This document shows, piece after piece, positions 8,625 to 16,292 of a stretch of 52,136 nt of DNA. The DNA is from Bacteroidota bacterium (GTDB lineage: Bacteria; Bacteroidota; Bacteroidia; Chitinophagales; Chitinophagaceae). The first letter of the stretch is position 1; each line of letters begins with the position of its first letter. Where the stretch lies: positions 1 through 52,136 of the forward strand of contig JAPLEO010000103.1 of assembly GCA_026391125.1 (NCBI GenBank), written 5' to 3'. The notes under the pieces were generated by a model. That model had not been told where the DNA came from. It did not search any database and was given only the letters and a program-made list of their open reading frames with translations. The position numbers and the translations under genes were made by a program.

Positions 8625-9308
8625 TTACATGATAAACCAATAAGAGAGCAACTGGCAACCGATGCCAACAGCTAGGCCTGTATAAATTTCTTTATTAGTA
8701 TGATCACTAACAACAAAACGGCTGCTGCAGACTAGTCCGCTTACTATTATACTGGCACTAATGGTTCCTCCAAAATTCAAATGATAATACATGGAGAATA
8801 AAATGATCGCCGTACATGCCCCGCCTACTCCCATTCCATGTAAACTGATCTTGAAATAATTGTTGATGATCAATCCAAAAACAGTAGCTATAAAAATGCC
8901 CATAAAAAAGAATCGTAAAACAATGGGCTGATCATTAAAATTGCGACTTAAATAATACATCCACCAATAAAAGAACATAGTTATCACATAGGGTACTATA
9001 CGTTCTTTCTGAGTCCTTAAAAAAATACTATCACTAAACTTTAAACGCCATAAAAGAAATACTGCAAATGCAGGAAAAAAAGCGGTTAACCAGAATACTC
9101 CAAACAAACGCATTTTCAATTGCCAATCTGTAATGTCAGCAAATTCATACGGAAAGGCCTTCATCAAAAACAGGAATACATAGGTAGGAATAAATAGAGG
9201 ATGAAAGATATATGATAACGTAGAAGCCAACCATCGAACGATCGGATTGCTGGGTTTTTCGAGATTTTCTTTTACCCCTGATTGTTGTATCGTGTTTTCT
9301 TGCAGCAT
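8625..9308 (-). CDS. PAP2-like integral membrane protein
   Basis: A 227-residue protein with about six hydrophobic helices after a hydrophilic N terminus. The C-terminal segment SRFVVSDHTNKEIYTG resembles the SRxxxxxHxxxD motif of type 2 phosphatidic acid phosphatases, with Glu in place of the usual Asp. KISLHGMGVGG would correspond to the PSGH region but is poorly matched. It may be a lipid phosphatase or a degenerate relative; catalysis is doubtful. The start codon overlaps the rpoN stop by one base (TAATG), indicating translational coupling, so it is the last gene of the aminotransferase-rpoN operon. Confidence 0.6.
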   Translation of the reverse strand: MLQENTIQQSGVKENLEKPSNPIVRWLASTLSYIFHPLFIPTYVFLFLMKAFPYEFADITDWQLKMRLFGVFWLTAFFPAFAVFLLWRLKFSDSIFLRTQKERIVPYVITMFFYWWMYYLSRNFNDQPIVLRFFFMGIFIATVFGLIINNYFKISLHGMGVGGACTAIILFSMYYHLNFGGTISASIIVSGLVCSSRFVVSDHTNKEIYTGLAVGIGCQLLSYWFIM

Positions 9309-10792
9309 TATAATTCTTTACGTAACCTAGCAACAGGCACATTTAATTGTTCCCTGTATTTGGCCACTGTTCTTCTCGCAATATTATACCCTTTTTCTTG
9401 CAACATATCTGTTAAGATCTCATCACTTAATGGCTTACGTTTATCTTCAGCCTCGATAATGTCGCCCAAGATTTTCTTTACTTCTCTAGTGCTTACTTCT
9501 TCTCCACTGTCGGTACTTAATGACTCACTGAAGAAAAATTTCAAACGATATGTTCCAAACTCAGTTTGAACAAATTTGCTATTTGCCACCCTACTCACTG
9601 TTGAAATATCTAATCCTGTTAATTCGGCAATATCCTTAAGGATCATAGGACGCATCGTAGTTTCATCACCAGTTAAAAAGAATTCTTGTTGGTGACTAAT
9701 AATGGCACTCATGGTATTGATCAATGTCTCTTGTCTTTGTTTGATCATATCAATAAACCACTTTGCCGAATCTATTTTTTGTTTAATAAAAAGCACTGCT
9801 TCTTTTTGTCGCTTATCTTTCTTACTCCCCTTTTCATAATCCTTCAACATATCGCGATAACCTTCACTGATACGAAGGTCGGGAGCATTGCGGGCGTTTA
9901 AGCTAAGCTCTAAACGTCCATTATTATTAATGATAAAAAAGTCTGGAATAATATAACTCTCTGCCTTATTGATTTCCCCAATATTGCCTCCAGGCTTAGG
10001 GTTCAGCTTAATGATCTGATTTATTACATCTTTGATTTGTTCATCCGTCAAATTCAAATTGTGCTGAATTTTCTCGTAGTGTTTTTTGGTGAACTCCTCA
10101 AAATATTTACTTAATATTTGAATCGCCAATGCAACACTCTTACCCTCTCCTGATTTTCTCTTTAATTGTAACAACAAACATTCCTGCAAATTTCTAGCAC
10201 AAATTCCTGGAGGATCGAATTGTTGAATTTGGCCTAATAATTCTTCGATTTCTTTTTCTTCTACCACCATACTTTGACGGAAAGCCAAATCATCTGCAAT
10301 AGAAGAGAGCTCTCTTCTCAAATATCCATCGTCATCTAAACTTCCTACAATTTGCTCTGCAATTTTGAATCTTCTTTCATCTAATTCCAACATTCCCAAT
10401 TGATCGATCACGAGATCATGAAATGTGGTTTCAACGCGAATCGGCATTACTTTCTGATCGTCCATTTCGGGATAGTTGTCATCCCTAGTTTTATAATCTG
10501 CGATCTCCCCATCATCATCAACAATATACTCGGTCATGTCTGCATTCTCATAGTCTTCCTCACTTCCATCCATGGGTTCATCCATAGAATCATCCATCGG
10601 TTCTTGAAGGTCTTCATTGAATTCATCATCACCCTCTTCCTCTCCCATTTCCAAAGCCGGATTCTCTTCAAGCTCTTCTTTTACGCGCTCTTCGAGATTG
10701 GCAGTAGGAACCTGCAACAGCTTCATTAACTGAATCTGCTGAGGAGAAAGTTTTTGTAATAATTTCTGTTGTAATGATTGACTTAATGACAT
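9308..10792 (-). CDS. rpoN: RNA polymerase sigma-54 factor
   Basis: A 494-residue sigma-54. Region I is at the N terminus (QKLSPQQIQLMKLLQVP ... EENPALE), followed by a very acidic region II (about 50-110, repeated DDS/MDEP elements), the core-binding domain (about 115-300), and the DNA-binding domain with the diagnostic RpoN box ARRTVAKYRE near residue 475. It directs transcription from -24/-12 promoters and needs AAA+ activators; none is encoded in this window. It starts 5 bp after the upstream aminotransferase gene and overlaps the next gene by one base, so the three form an operon. Confidence 0.97.
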   Translation of the reverse strand: MSLSQSLQQKLLQKLSPQQIQLMKLLQVPTANLEERVKEELEENPALEMGEEEGDDEFNEDLQEPMDDSMDEPMDGSEEDYENADMTEYIVDDDGEIADYKTRDDNYPEMDDQKVMPIRVETTFHDLVIDQLGMLELDERRFKIAEQIVGSLDDDGYLRRELSSIADDLAFRQSMVVEEKEIEELLGQIQQFDPPGICARNLQECLLLQLKRKSGEGKSVALAIQILSKYFEEFTKKHYEKIQHNLNLTDEQIKDVINQIIKLNPKPGGNIGEINKAESYIIPDFFIINNNGRLELSLNARNAPDLRISEGYRDMLKDYEKGSKKDKRQKEAVLFIKQKIDSAKWFIDMIKQRQETLINTMSAIISHQQEFFLTGDETTMRPMILKDIAELTGLDISTVSRVANSKFVQTEFGTYRLKFFFSESLSTDSGEEVSTREVKKILGDIIEAEDKRKPLSDEILTDMLQEKGYNIARRTVAKYREQLNVPVARLRKEL

Positions 10793-10797
10793 ACCGC

Positions 10798-12003
10798 TTA
10801 TGACTTACCAATAACTTTTCTGATCACTGCGGCTAATTTTTCGCCTTTTTCTTTGATTTGTTCATCAGTCCACACTAAACTTATCGCCGTTGAAATGCAA
10901 CGACTCATGATTGCATCACTAGCAGGAAATTGAGTTTGCTGCAATGCCAATAAACTTTCTTTCTGCGCTGCATACAAAGGATTCAATGTAACTGCATTTT
11001 TCAAATGGTCCCACTTGCTAATATAGTGCCAGTTATTTATGAACCAATAAAAATTGCCCGCAAGAATTCCTTGTTCCTTTAATTCGGCAACAACAGCTTT
11101 AGTTTGCGCTTCTGTTGGCAAAAACCAGCTCAAGAAAGAGCAACTATCTCCAGACTCGTCTGGGATCTGGCGGAAACTAACTTCTGGGATTGCTTCTAAA
11201 TAGGTTCTTAATGCTTTATTGTTTTTTCGTTGAAGTGCTAGAAAAGTATCGAGCTTACGGATCTGAGCTAAACCAACTGCAGCATGCAACTCACTAATTC
11301 TAAAATTATATCCGATAAAAGGATGCAGATCTGCACCACGGTCAATACCTAAATGGTCGTGTCCATGGTCTGTATAACCATCGCTTTTTACAAAAACATC
11401 TTTGTTGTTTGTCATTACCACACCACCTTCTGCACAAGTAATAGTTTTTACAAAGTCGAATGAAAAGGTTCCTGCATCACCAATGGTTCCCAATGATTTT
11501 CCTTTATATGAGCCGCCAATTGCCTGACAAGCATCTTCCAATAAGATCAACTTGTGTTCGGCACAAATGGCTTTTAATGCATCTAAATCAGCCATACTAC
11601 CACACATATGTACCGGCATGATACATTTTGTTTTTGGGGTGATAGCGGCTTTAACTGCAGCTGGCGATAAGGTGAGTGTTTCATCGATATCAACCAAAAC
11701 AGGAATCGCTCCAACACTTAACACTGCTTCGAATGAAGCAACAAATGTGAAACAAGGCATGATAATTTCATCTCCTGCGCCAATACCTAAAGCACACATG
11801 GCTGTTGTTAAAGCAGAAGTTCCACTGCTAGTTAGTTGTGCATGCTGGCAACCGAAAACTTCTGTAATGGCTTTCTCCAATTCCAAAGCTTTCCAGATTC
11901 CCTTACGCGGTCCATCAAATCCGTAGCGCATGAGGATCCCAGTTTCCATTACATCATTTACTTCTTTGCGTTCTTCAGCACCAAATAATTCAAAACCAGG
12001 CAT
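10798..12003 (-). CDS. DegT/DnrJ/EryC1/StrS-family aminotransferase
   Basis: A 401-residue PLP enzyme of the sugar aminotransferase family, which transfers an amino group to keto-sugar nucleotides. Visible motifs are the PLP phosphate-binding TSSGTSAL (58-65), the Asp that binds the pyridine nitrogen in LLEDACQAIGG (Asp157), and the Schiff-base lysine in FSFDFVKTITCAEGGVV (Lys186). The length is normal. No sugar dehydratase or glycosyltransferase is adjacent, so the substrate is open; the gene instead heads an operon with rpoN and a PAP2-like protein. It is divergent from the DsbA-like gene. Confidence 0.92.
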   Translation of the reverse strand: MPGFELFGAEERKEVNDVMETGILMRYGFDGPRKGIWKALELEKAITEVFGCQHAQLTSSGTSALTTAMCALGIGAGDEIIMPCFTFVASFEAVLSVGAIPVLVDIDETLTLSPAAVKAAITPKTKCIMPVHMCGSMADLDALKAICAEHKLILLEDACQAIGGSYKGKSLGTIGDAGTFSFDFVKTITCAEGGVVMTNNKDVFVKSDGYTDHGHDHLGIDRGADLHPFIGYNFRISELHAAVGLAQIRKLDTFLALQRKNNKALRTYLEAIPEVSFRQIPDESGDSCSFLSWFLPTEAQTKAVVAELKEQGILAGNFYWFINNWHYISKWDHLKNAVTLNPLYAAQKESLLALQQTQFPASDAIMSRCISTAISLVWTDEQIKEKGEKLAAVIRKVIGKS

Positions 12004-12063
12004 AAGTTATATTTGAAATTTTACGAATGGGCCAAAGGTAGAAAAATAATTACTGCATTCTGT

Positions 12064-12071
12064 TAACTTTG
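12064..12071 (+). promoter_or_regulatory. -7 box of the DsbA-like gene
   Basis: TAACTTTG is an exact TAnnTTTG match that ends 4 bp before ATG 12076. Transcription from it would start at or inside the start codon region, implying a leaderless message. Confidence 0.5.
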
Positions 12072-12075
12072 TTCC

Positions 12076-12726
12076 ATGAAACCAACCATTTTTTATTGTT
12101 ACGATGCTTATTGCGGATGGTGTTATGGGTTTAGTCCGGTCATCAAAAAATTAGCTGAAAATTATAGCAACCAGCTAGATTTTGAGGTATTGTCAGGAGG
12201 CATGATTGTGCCAGAACAGCCTGTGCCTATTAGTGTTACAGCTAATTTTATCGACAAAGCTTATCCAACTGTGGAGGAATATACTGGTATCAAGTTTGGT
12301 CAGGATTATCTATGGCATATCAAGCACCCTGATTTGAGCGATTGGTTTCCAAATTCCGAATTGGCTGCGATTGCGATGTGCATCTTTAAAGAATTATATC
12401 CGCACAGACAGGTGGAGTTTGCAGCAGATCTTCAATATGCATTACATTTTGAAGGGAGGGATTTGGCAGATAAAGAGGCATATCGTCACTTATTAGAGAA
12501 ATATAGCATTAATGAGGAAGCCTTTTATGAAAAGCTCAATAGCGATGTGTTCAAAGAACAGGCTCACTATGAGTTTCAACTTTGCAAACAATTACAGGTT
12601 TCAAGCTTTCCATGCGTGTTGATTCAAATTTCAGAAAGCAAATTCCATCTATTAGCAAGGGGATATACGAATTATGAAGACCTTTCAACGCGTTTAGAAG
12701 CTGTTTTAAAAGAGATAAACGCCTGA
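12076..12726 (+). CDS. DsbA-family thiol oxidoreductase (COG3531-like)
   Basis: A 216-residue thioredoxin-fold protein with the inserted helical domain of the DsbA/FrnE group. The active site is CGWC (Cys13-Cys16) directly after the first strand, and SSFPCVLIQ provides the cis-proline loop near residue 178. There is no signal peptide: the first strand MKPTIFYCYDAYCGWC starts at once, so the protein is probably cytoplasmic, like FrnE and the COG3531 proteins. The redox partner is not in view. The gene is monocistronic, divergent from the aminotransferase, and followed by the hairpin at 12769. Confidence 0.85.
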   Translation: MKPTIFYCYDAYCGWCYGFSPVIKKLAENYSNQLDFEVLSGGMIVPEQPVPISVTANFIDKAYPTVEEYTGIKFGQDYLWHIKHPDLSDWFPNSELAAIAMCIFKELYPHRQVEFAADLQYALHFEGRDLADKEAYRHLLEKYSINEEAFYEKLNSDVFKEQAHYEFQLCKQLQVSSFPCVLIQISESKFHLLARGYTNYEDLSTRLEAVLKEINA

Positions 12727-12768
12727 TTTTGAACGATAACATTGTTAAAACGGATGATCTGCAGATAG

Positions 12769-12792
12769 TAAAATGGTAGATAGACCATTTTA
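12769..12792. promoter_or_regulatory. Perfect 9-bp inverted repeat before the DUF5606 gene
   Basis: TAAAATGGT (12769-12777) and ACCATTTTA (12784-12792) are perfect arms around a 6-nt spacer. The right arm runs into TATCTTTA/TACTTTG, the likely -7 region of the next gene, so the repeat could be an operator; it could also serve as a terminator for the DsbA-like gene, since TTTTA lies in the right arm. Confidence 0.5.
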
Positions 12793-12824
12793 TCTTTACT
12801 TTGCAGCTCTTAAATATTGAATTC

Positions 12825-13241
12825 ATGGAGTATAGTAAATTGATTTCTGTTACCGGAATGCCCGGTTTGTTTGAACTCGTTGGAAGTAAAACCGACGGTG
12901 CCATTGTTAAATCGCTCGACGATAAAACCACCAAATTTGTTAGCAGTCGCGTTCATAATTTTTCGCACTTGGAAAGCATTGAAGTGTATACCGTTCGTGA
13001 AAATGTGAATTTAGTAGAAGTATTTCAGGCAATGAACGCTAGTTCTGAAGCCCTTCCTTCTGATAAAGACGCTGCAGCAGTGAAAGCTTATTTCTCAAAA
13101 GTATATGCCGATATCGATTTCGAAAGAGTATATGCAAGCGATATGAAGAAAATGGTAAAATGGTTCTCTATTCTAAAGGAAAATGATGTTGATCTAAAAT
13201 TAACAGAAGCCGAAGAAGAAAAGGAAGAATCAGAAGCTTAA
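12825..13241 (+). CDS. DUF5606 domain protein
   Basis: A 138-residue cytoplasmic protein matching the Bacteroidota family DUF5606, whose function is not known. The N-terminal half (about 1-60: MEYSKLISVTGMPGLFELVG ... HNFSHLESIEVYT) forms a small beta-rich fold that looks SH3-like. The C terminus is helical and ends in an acidic Glu-rich tail (EAEEEKEESEA). I chose ATG 12825 over an in-frame TTG at 12801 because the promoter-like TTTGC lies at 12800-12803 and the family begins with MEYSKLI-type sequence. It is a single gene closed by a strong terminator. Confidence 0.85.
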   Translation: MEYSKLISVTGMPGLFELVGSKTDGAIVKSLDDKTTKFVSSRVHNFSHLESIEVYTVRENVNLVEVFQAMNASSEALPSDKDAAAVKAYFSKVYADIDFERVYASDMKKMVKWFSILKENDVDLKLTEAEEEKEESEA

Positions 13242-13256
13242 TACAAGACACTACAA

Positions 13257-13289
13257 TAAAAGCCGAAGCATAGTTTGCTTCGGCTTTTT
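13257..13289 (+). terminator. Terminator after the DUF5606 gene
   Basis: AAAAGCCGAAGC pairs with GCTTCGGCTTTT across a 7-nt loop (ATAGTTT), followed by more T. The stem is about 12 bp. Confidence 0.88.
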
Positions 13290-13323
13290 TATTTTAAGTA
13301 TCTTGTTGGTCGAATTTTTTAAC

Positions 13324-16233
13324 ATGAAGAAAATATTCCTCCTCAGCTCAGTCATTTTCTGTGTATTAATCCAATTAAACACAGAGGCCCAATCATTCTA
13401 TAGCGAAACACCAGCAGCAAAACGTTGGGTGAAAAAGAAGTTTAGAAAATTGTCGGAAGATCAAAAAATTGCCCAATTAATGATCATTCGTGCACATAGT
13501 AATCTTGGACCAGACCATGTTGCATCAGTAGTTGAACTTATTAAGAAATATAATGTAGGTGGACTATGTTTTTTCCAGGGCGGACCAGTTCGTGAAGCTG
13601 TGCTAACTAATTACTATCAAAAGATTGCAAAAACACCTTTGATGGTATCAATTGATGGAGAGTGGGGTTTGGGAATGCGATTAGATAGTGTAATCAATTA
13701 TCCAAGGCAGTTAATGATGGGCGCAGTTCCAGATGCTAGCCTGATCTATGAATTTGGTAAAGCGGTTGGAGAACAATGCAAGCGCTTAGGTATACAAGTT
13801 AATTTCGCGCCTGATGTTGACGTAAATAATAATCCACAGAACCCTGTGATCAACGATCGCAGTTTTGGCGAAGACAAATACAAAGTGGCATTATACGGTA
13901 TTCAATACATGAAAGGAATGGAAGCCTCTCGCGTACTTGCCTCTGCGAAACATTTTCCGGGTCATGGTGATGTTGCAGTAGATTCTCATAAAGACCTTCC
14001 GATCATTTATAAAACCAGACAACAATTAGATGATTTAGAATTATATCCATTCAGAGAAATGATCAAAGCAGGAGTTGGTAGCGTTATGGTTGGACATTTA
14101 TCGATCCCTGCAATTGACACAACTGCAAACCTACCTACTAGTTTATCGCCTAAAACAATTAATGGATTATTGAGAACAGAATTAGGCTATAAAGGAATTT
14201 CATTTACTGATGCATTAGAGATGCAAGGTGTAGCAAAATATTTCCCTAAAGGCGAAGCATCCGCAAGATCACTGATTGCAGGAAATGATTTATTGTGTTT
14301 ACCAGGAGATGTCCCAGGAAGTATTGCTGCTGTAAAACAAGCCATTGCTGATGGGAAATTAACGTGGAAAGACATTGATGAAAGGGTAAAAAAAGTATTA
14401 CTTGTAAAATACAATTTGGGTTTAAGCCATTTGCAAAAAATTGATACGACCAATTTGGTAAACGATTTAAATGAGAAAACAAATCATATCAAAGAATTGC
14501 TTGCAAAGAATGCCATCACTTTATTGAAAAAATCGAACCCGTCACTTTTACCACTAAATGCAAAAAAAGTTGCTTTTCTCGGGATTGGGATTGATAAGAG
14601 CAATGAATTTGCCACTAGGGTTCTTCTCGATTTTAAAGCAGACGTATTCCTATATAGCAATAAAGATGCAACAACAAAAGTTGATAGCATCATGCAAGTG
14701 CTAGCCACCTATGATGCAGTGGTAGTGGGACTTCACAACTATAGCCGCCGACCTGCTAATAATTATGGCTTGTCTGACAACATGATTGATTTATTAAAGA
14801 AGATTCAGAAATTCAATTGTATCAATTTTGTTTTTGGCAATCCATATGCGATAAAATATCTCAGCAATGCCAAAAATTTAGTGGCTTGCTATGAAGATGA
14901 TGTGATCACACAAAACGCAGCAGCGGATCTATTAAAAGGAAAATTTGATGCCATAGGAAAATTACCAGTTACTGTTTCTGATGAATTGCAGGTAGGTGAT
15001 GGTATTGTGTATAATCAATTTCTTCCTGAAGCTAGTCCGGAGTCAGTAGGATTAAGTGAAGAAACACTGAAAAAAATCGATGCAATTGCAACCAATGGAA
15101 TAGCAAAAGCTGCAATGCCTGGTTGTGTGGTATTAGTAGCAAAAGATGGCAAGATTGCCTACAACAAAGCTTTTGGATATACCAATTTTGATCGTAAAGA
15201 ACCAATCAACAAAGACATGGTGTATGACCTTGCCTCTGTTACCAAAGTTTCTGCCACCACCGTTTCGATCATGAAATTGTATGAGGAAGGTAAAATTGAT
15301 TTGAATAAAACACTAGGCGACTATCTAACATGGGTAAAAGGAAGTGATAAAGCATCTATTACTTTGAAAAATGTATTGTTGCATCAGGCCGGACTAAAAG
15401 AGTTTATTCCTTTTTATAGAGCAGTGATCGATACTGTAACCGGAATTCCTAACCCCGCTTATTTTAGTAAAACAAAGGATGAAACCCACCAGTTCAGAGC
15501 TGCTGAGGACCTATATGTTCGCAATGATTATGAAGACAGTTTATATCAGCGAATTGTAGCAAGTAAATTAACTGCTCCCGGACATTATATTTATAGTGAT
15601 AACGATTTTATTTTTCTTGGAAAAATAGTAGAAGCTGTTAGCGGTTTGCCTTTGAACGAATATGCAAGGATCAATTTCTATGAGCCATTGCATATGACCA
15701 CTACTGGTTTCAAACCAAGAGAAAGGTTGCCTTTGGGAAATATTGTACCAACAGAAGATGAAAAACATTTTCGCCAGCAATTACTTCGTGGCGATGTACA
15801 CGATGAAGGAGCAGCTATGTTTGGGGGTGTTGCAGGTCATGCTGGTTTATTTAGTAATGCCTACGATCTATCCAAATTGTACCAAATGCTTTTGAATGGT
15901 GGCGAATTGAATGGGATCAGGTTATTAAAAAAAGAAACCGTTGATTTATTTACTGCTTATAATAGTGAAGTTAGTCGCCGTGGACTAGGTTTTGACAAAC
16001 CTGAAAAAGACAATGCTACCAGAAAAGTGCCTTATCCTAGTGCCAGTGTATCATTAGAAACATTTGGGCATACCGGATTTACTGGTACCTGTGTTTGGGT
16101 AGACCCCAAGCAAAAATTGGTATACATATTTTTATCAAACCGAGTTACGCCAACCAGAGATAACAACAAATTGGGTCAAATGAATATACGGCCAACCATT
16201 CAGGAAGCCGTTTATCAGTCAATTATGAAGTAA
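13324..16233 (+). CDS. GH3 glycosidase fused to a class C beta-lactamase-like serine hydrolase
   Basis: A secreted protein of 969 residues: signal peptide 1-20 (ending NTEAQ), GH3 N-terminal TIM barrel (about 50-370), a GH3 C-terminal-like domain (about 390-560), then a beta-lactamase/PBP4*-like domain (about 580-965). In the barrel the NagZ-type KHFPGHGD motif is at about 208-215 and the nucleophile Asp296 lies in FTDALEMQG. In the hydrolase domain SVTK (Ser638, Lys641), the YSDND tyrosine motif and HTGFTG (the KTG equivalent) are present. The pairing suggests removal of N-acetylglucosamine and cleavage of esters or peptides on peptidoglycan fragments; related fusions are known in Bacteroidota. 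I chose ATG 13324 because it begins the signal peptide; a TTG at 13303 is also in frame. Confidence 0.92.
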   Translation: MKKIFLLSSVIFCVLIQLNTEAQSFYSETPAAKRWVKKKFRKLSEDQKIAQLMIIRAHSNLGPDHVASVVELIKKYNVGGLCFFQGGPVREAVLTNYYQKIAKTPLMVSIDGEWGLGMRLDSVINYPRQLMMGAVPDASLIYEFGKAVGEQCKRLGIQVNFAPDVDVNNNPQNPVINDRSFGEDKYKVALYGIQYMKGMEASRVLASAKHFPGHGDVAVDSHKDLPIIYKTRQQLDDLELYPFREMIKAGVGSVMVGHLSIPAIDTTANLPTSLSPKTINGLLRTELGYKGISFTDALEMQGVAKYFPKGEASARSLIAGNDLLCLPGDVPGSIAAVKQAIADGKLTWKDIDERVKKVLLVKYNLGLSHLQKIDTTNLVNDLNEKTNHIKELLAKNAITLLKKSNPSLLPLNAKKVAFLGIGIDKSNEFATRVLLDFKADVFLYSNKDATTKVDSIMQVLATYDAVVVGLHNYSRRPANNYGLSDNMIDLLKKIQKFNCINFVFGNPYAIKYLSNAKNLVACYEDDVITQNAAADLLKGKFDAIGKLPVTVSDELQVGDGIVYNQFLPEASPESVGLSEETLKKIDAIATNGIAKAAMPGCVVLVAKDGKIAYNKAFGYTNFDRKEPINKDMVYDLASVTKVSATTVSIMKLYEEGKIDLNKTLGDYLTWVKGSDKASITLKNVLLHQAGLKEFIPFYRAVIDTVTGIPNPAYFSKTKDETHQFRAAEDLYVRNDYEDSLYQRIVASKLTAPGHYIYSDNDFIFLGKIVEAVSGLPLNEYARINFYEPLHMTTTGFKPRERLPLGNIVPTEDEKHFRQQLLRGDVHDEGAAMFGGVAGHAGLFSNAYDLSKLYQMLLNGGELNGIRLLKKETVDLFTAYNSEVSRRGLGFDKPEKDNATRKVPYPSASVSLETFGHTGFTGTCVWVDPKQKLVYIFLSNRVTPTRDNNKLGQMNIRPTIQEAVYQSIMK

Positions 16234-16292
16234 GTACCATTGCGAGTATGCATTTAACTTGAAACTGTAACTTAGCAGTACAACAAGTTCAA

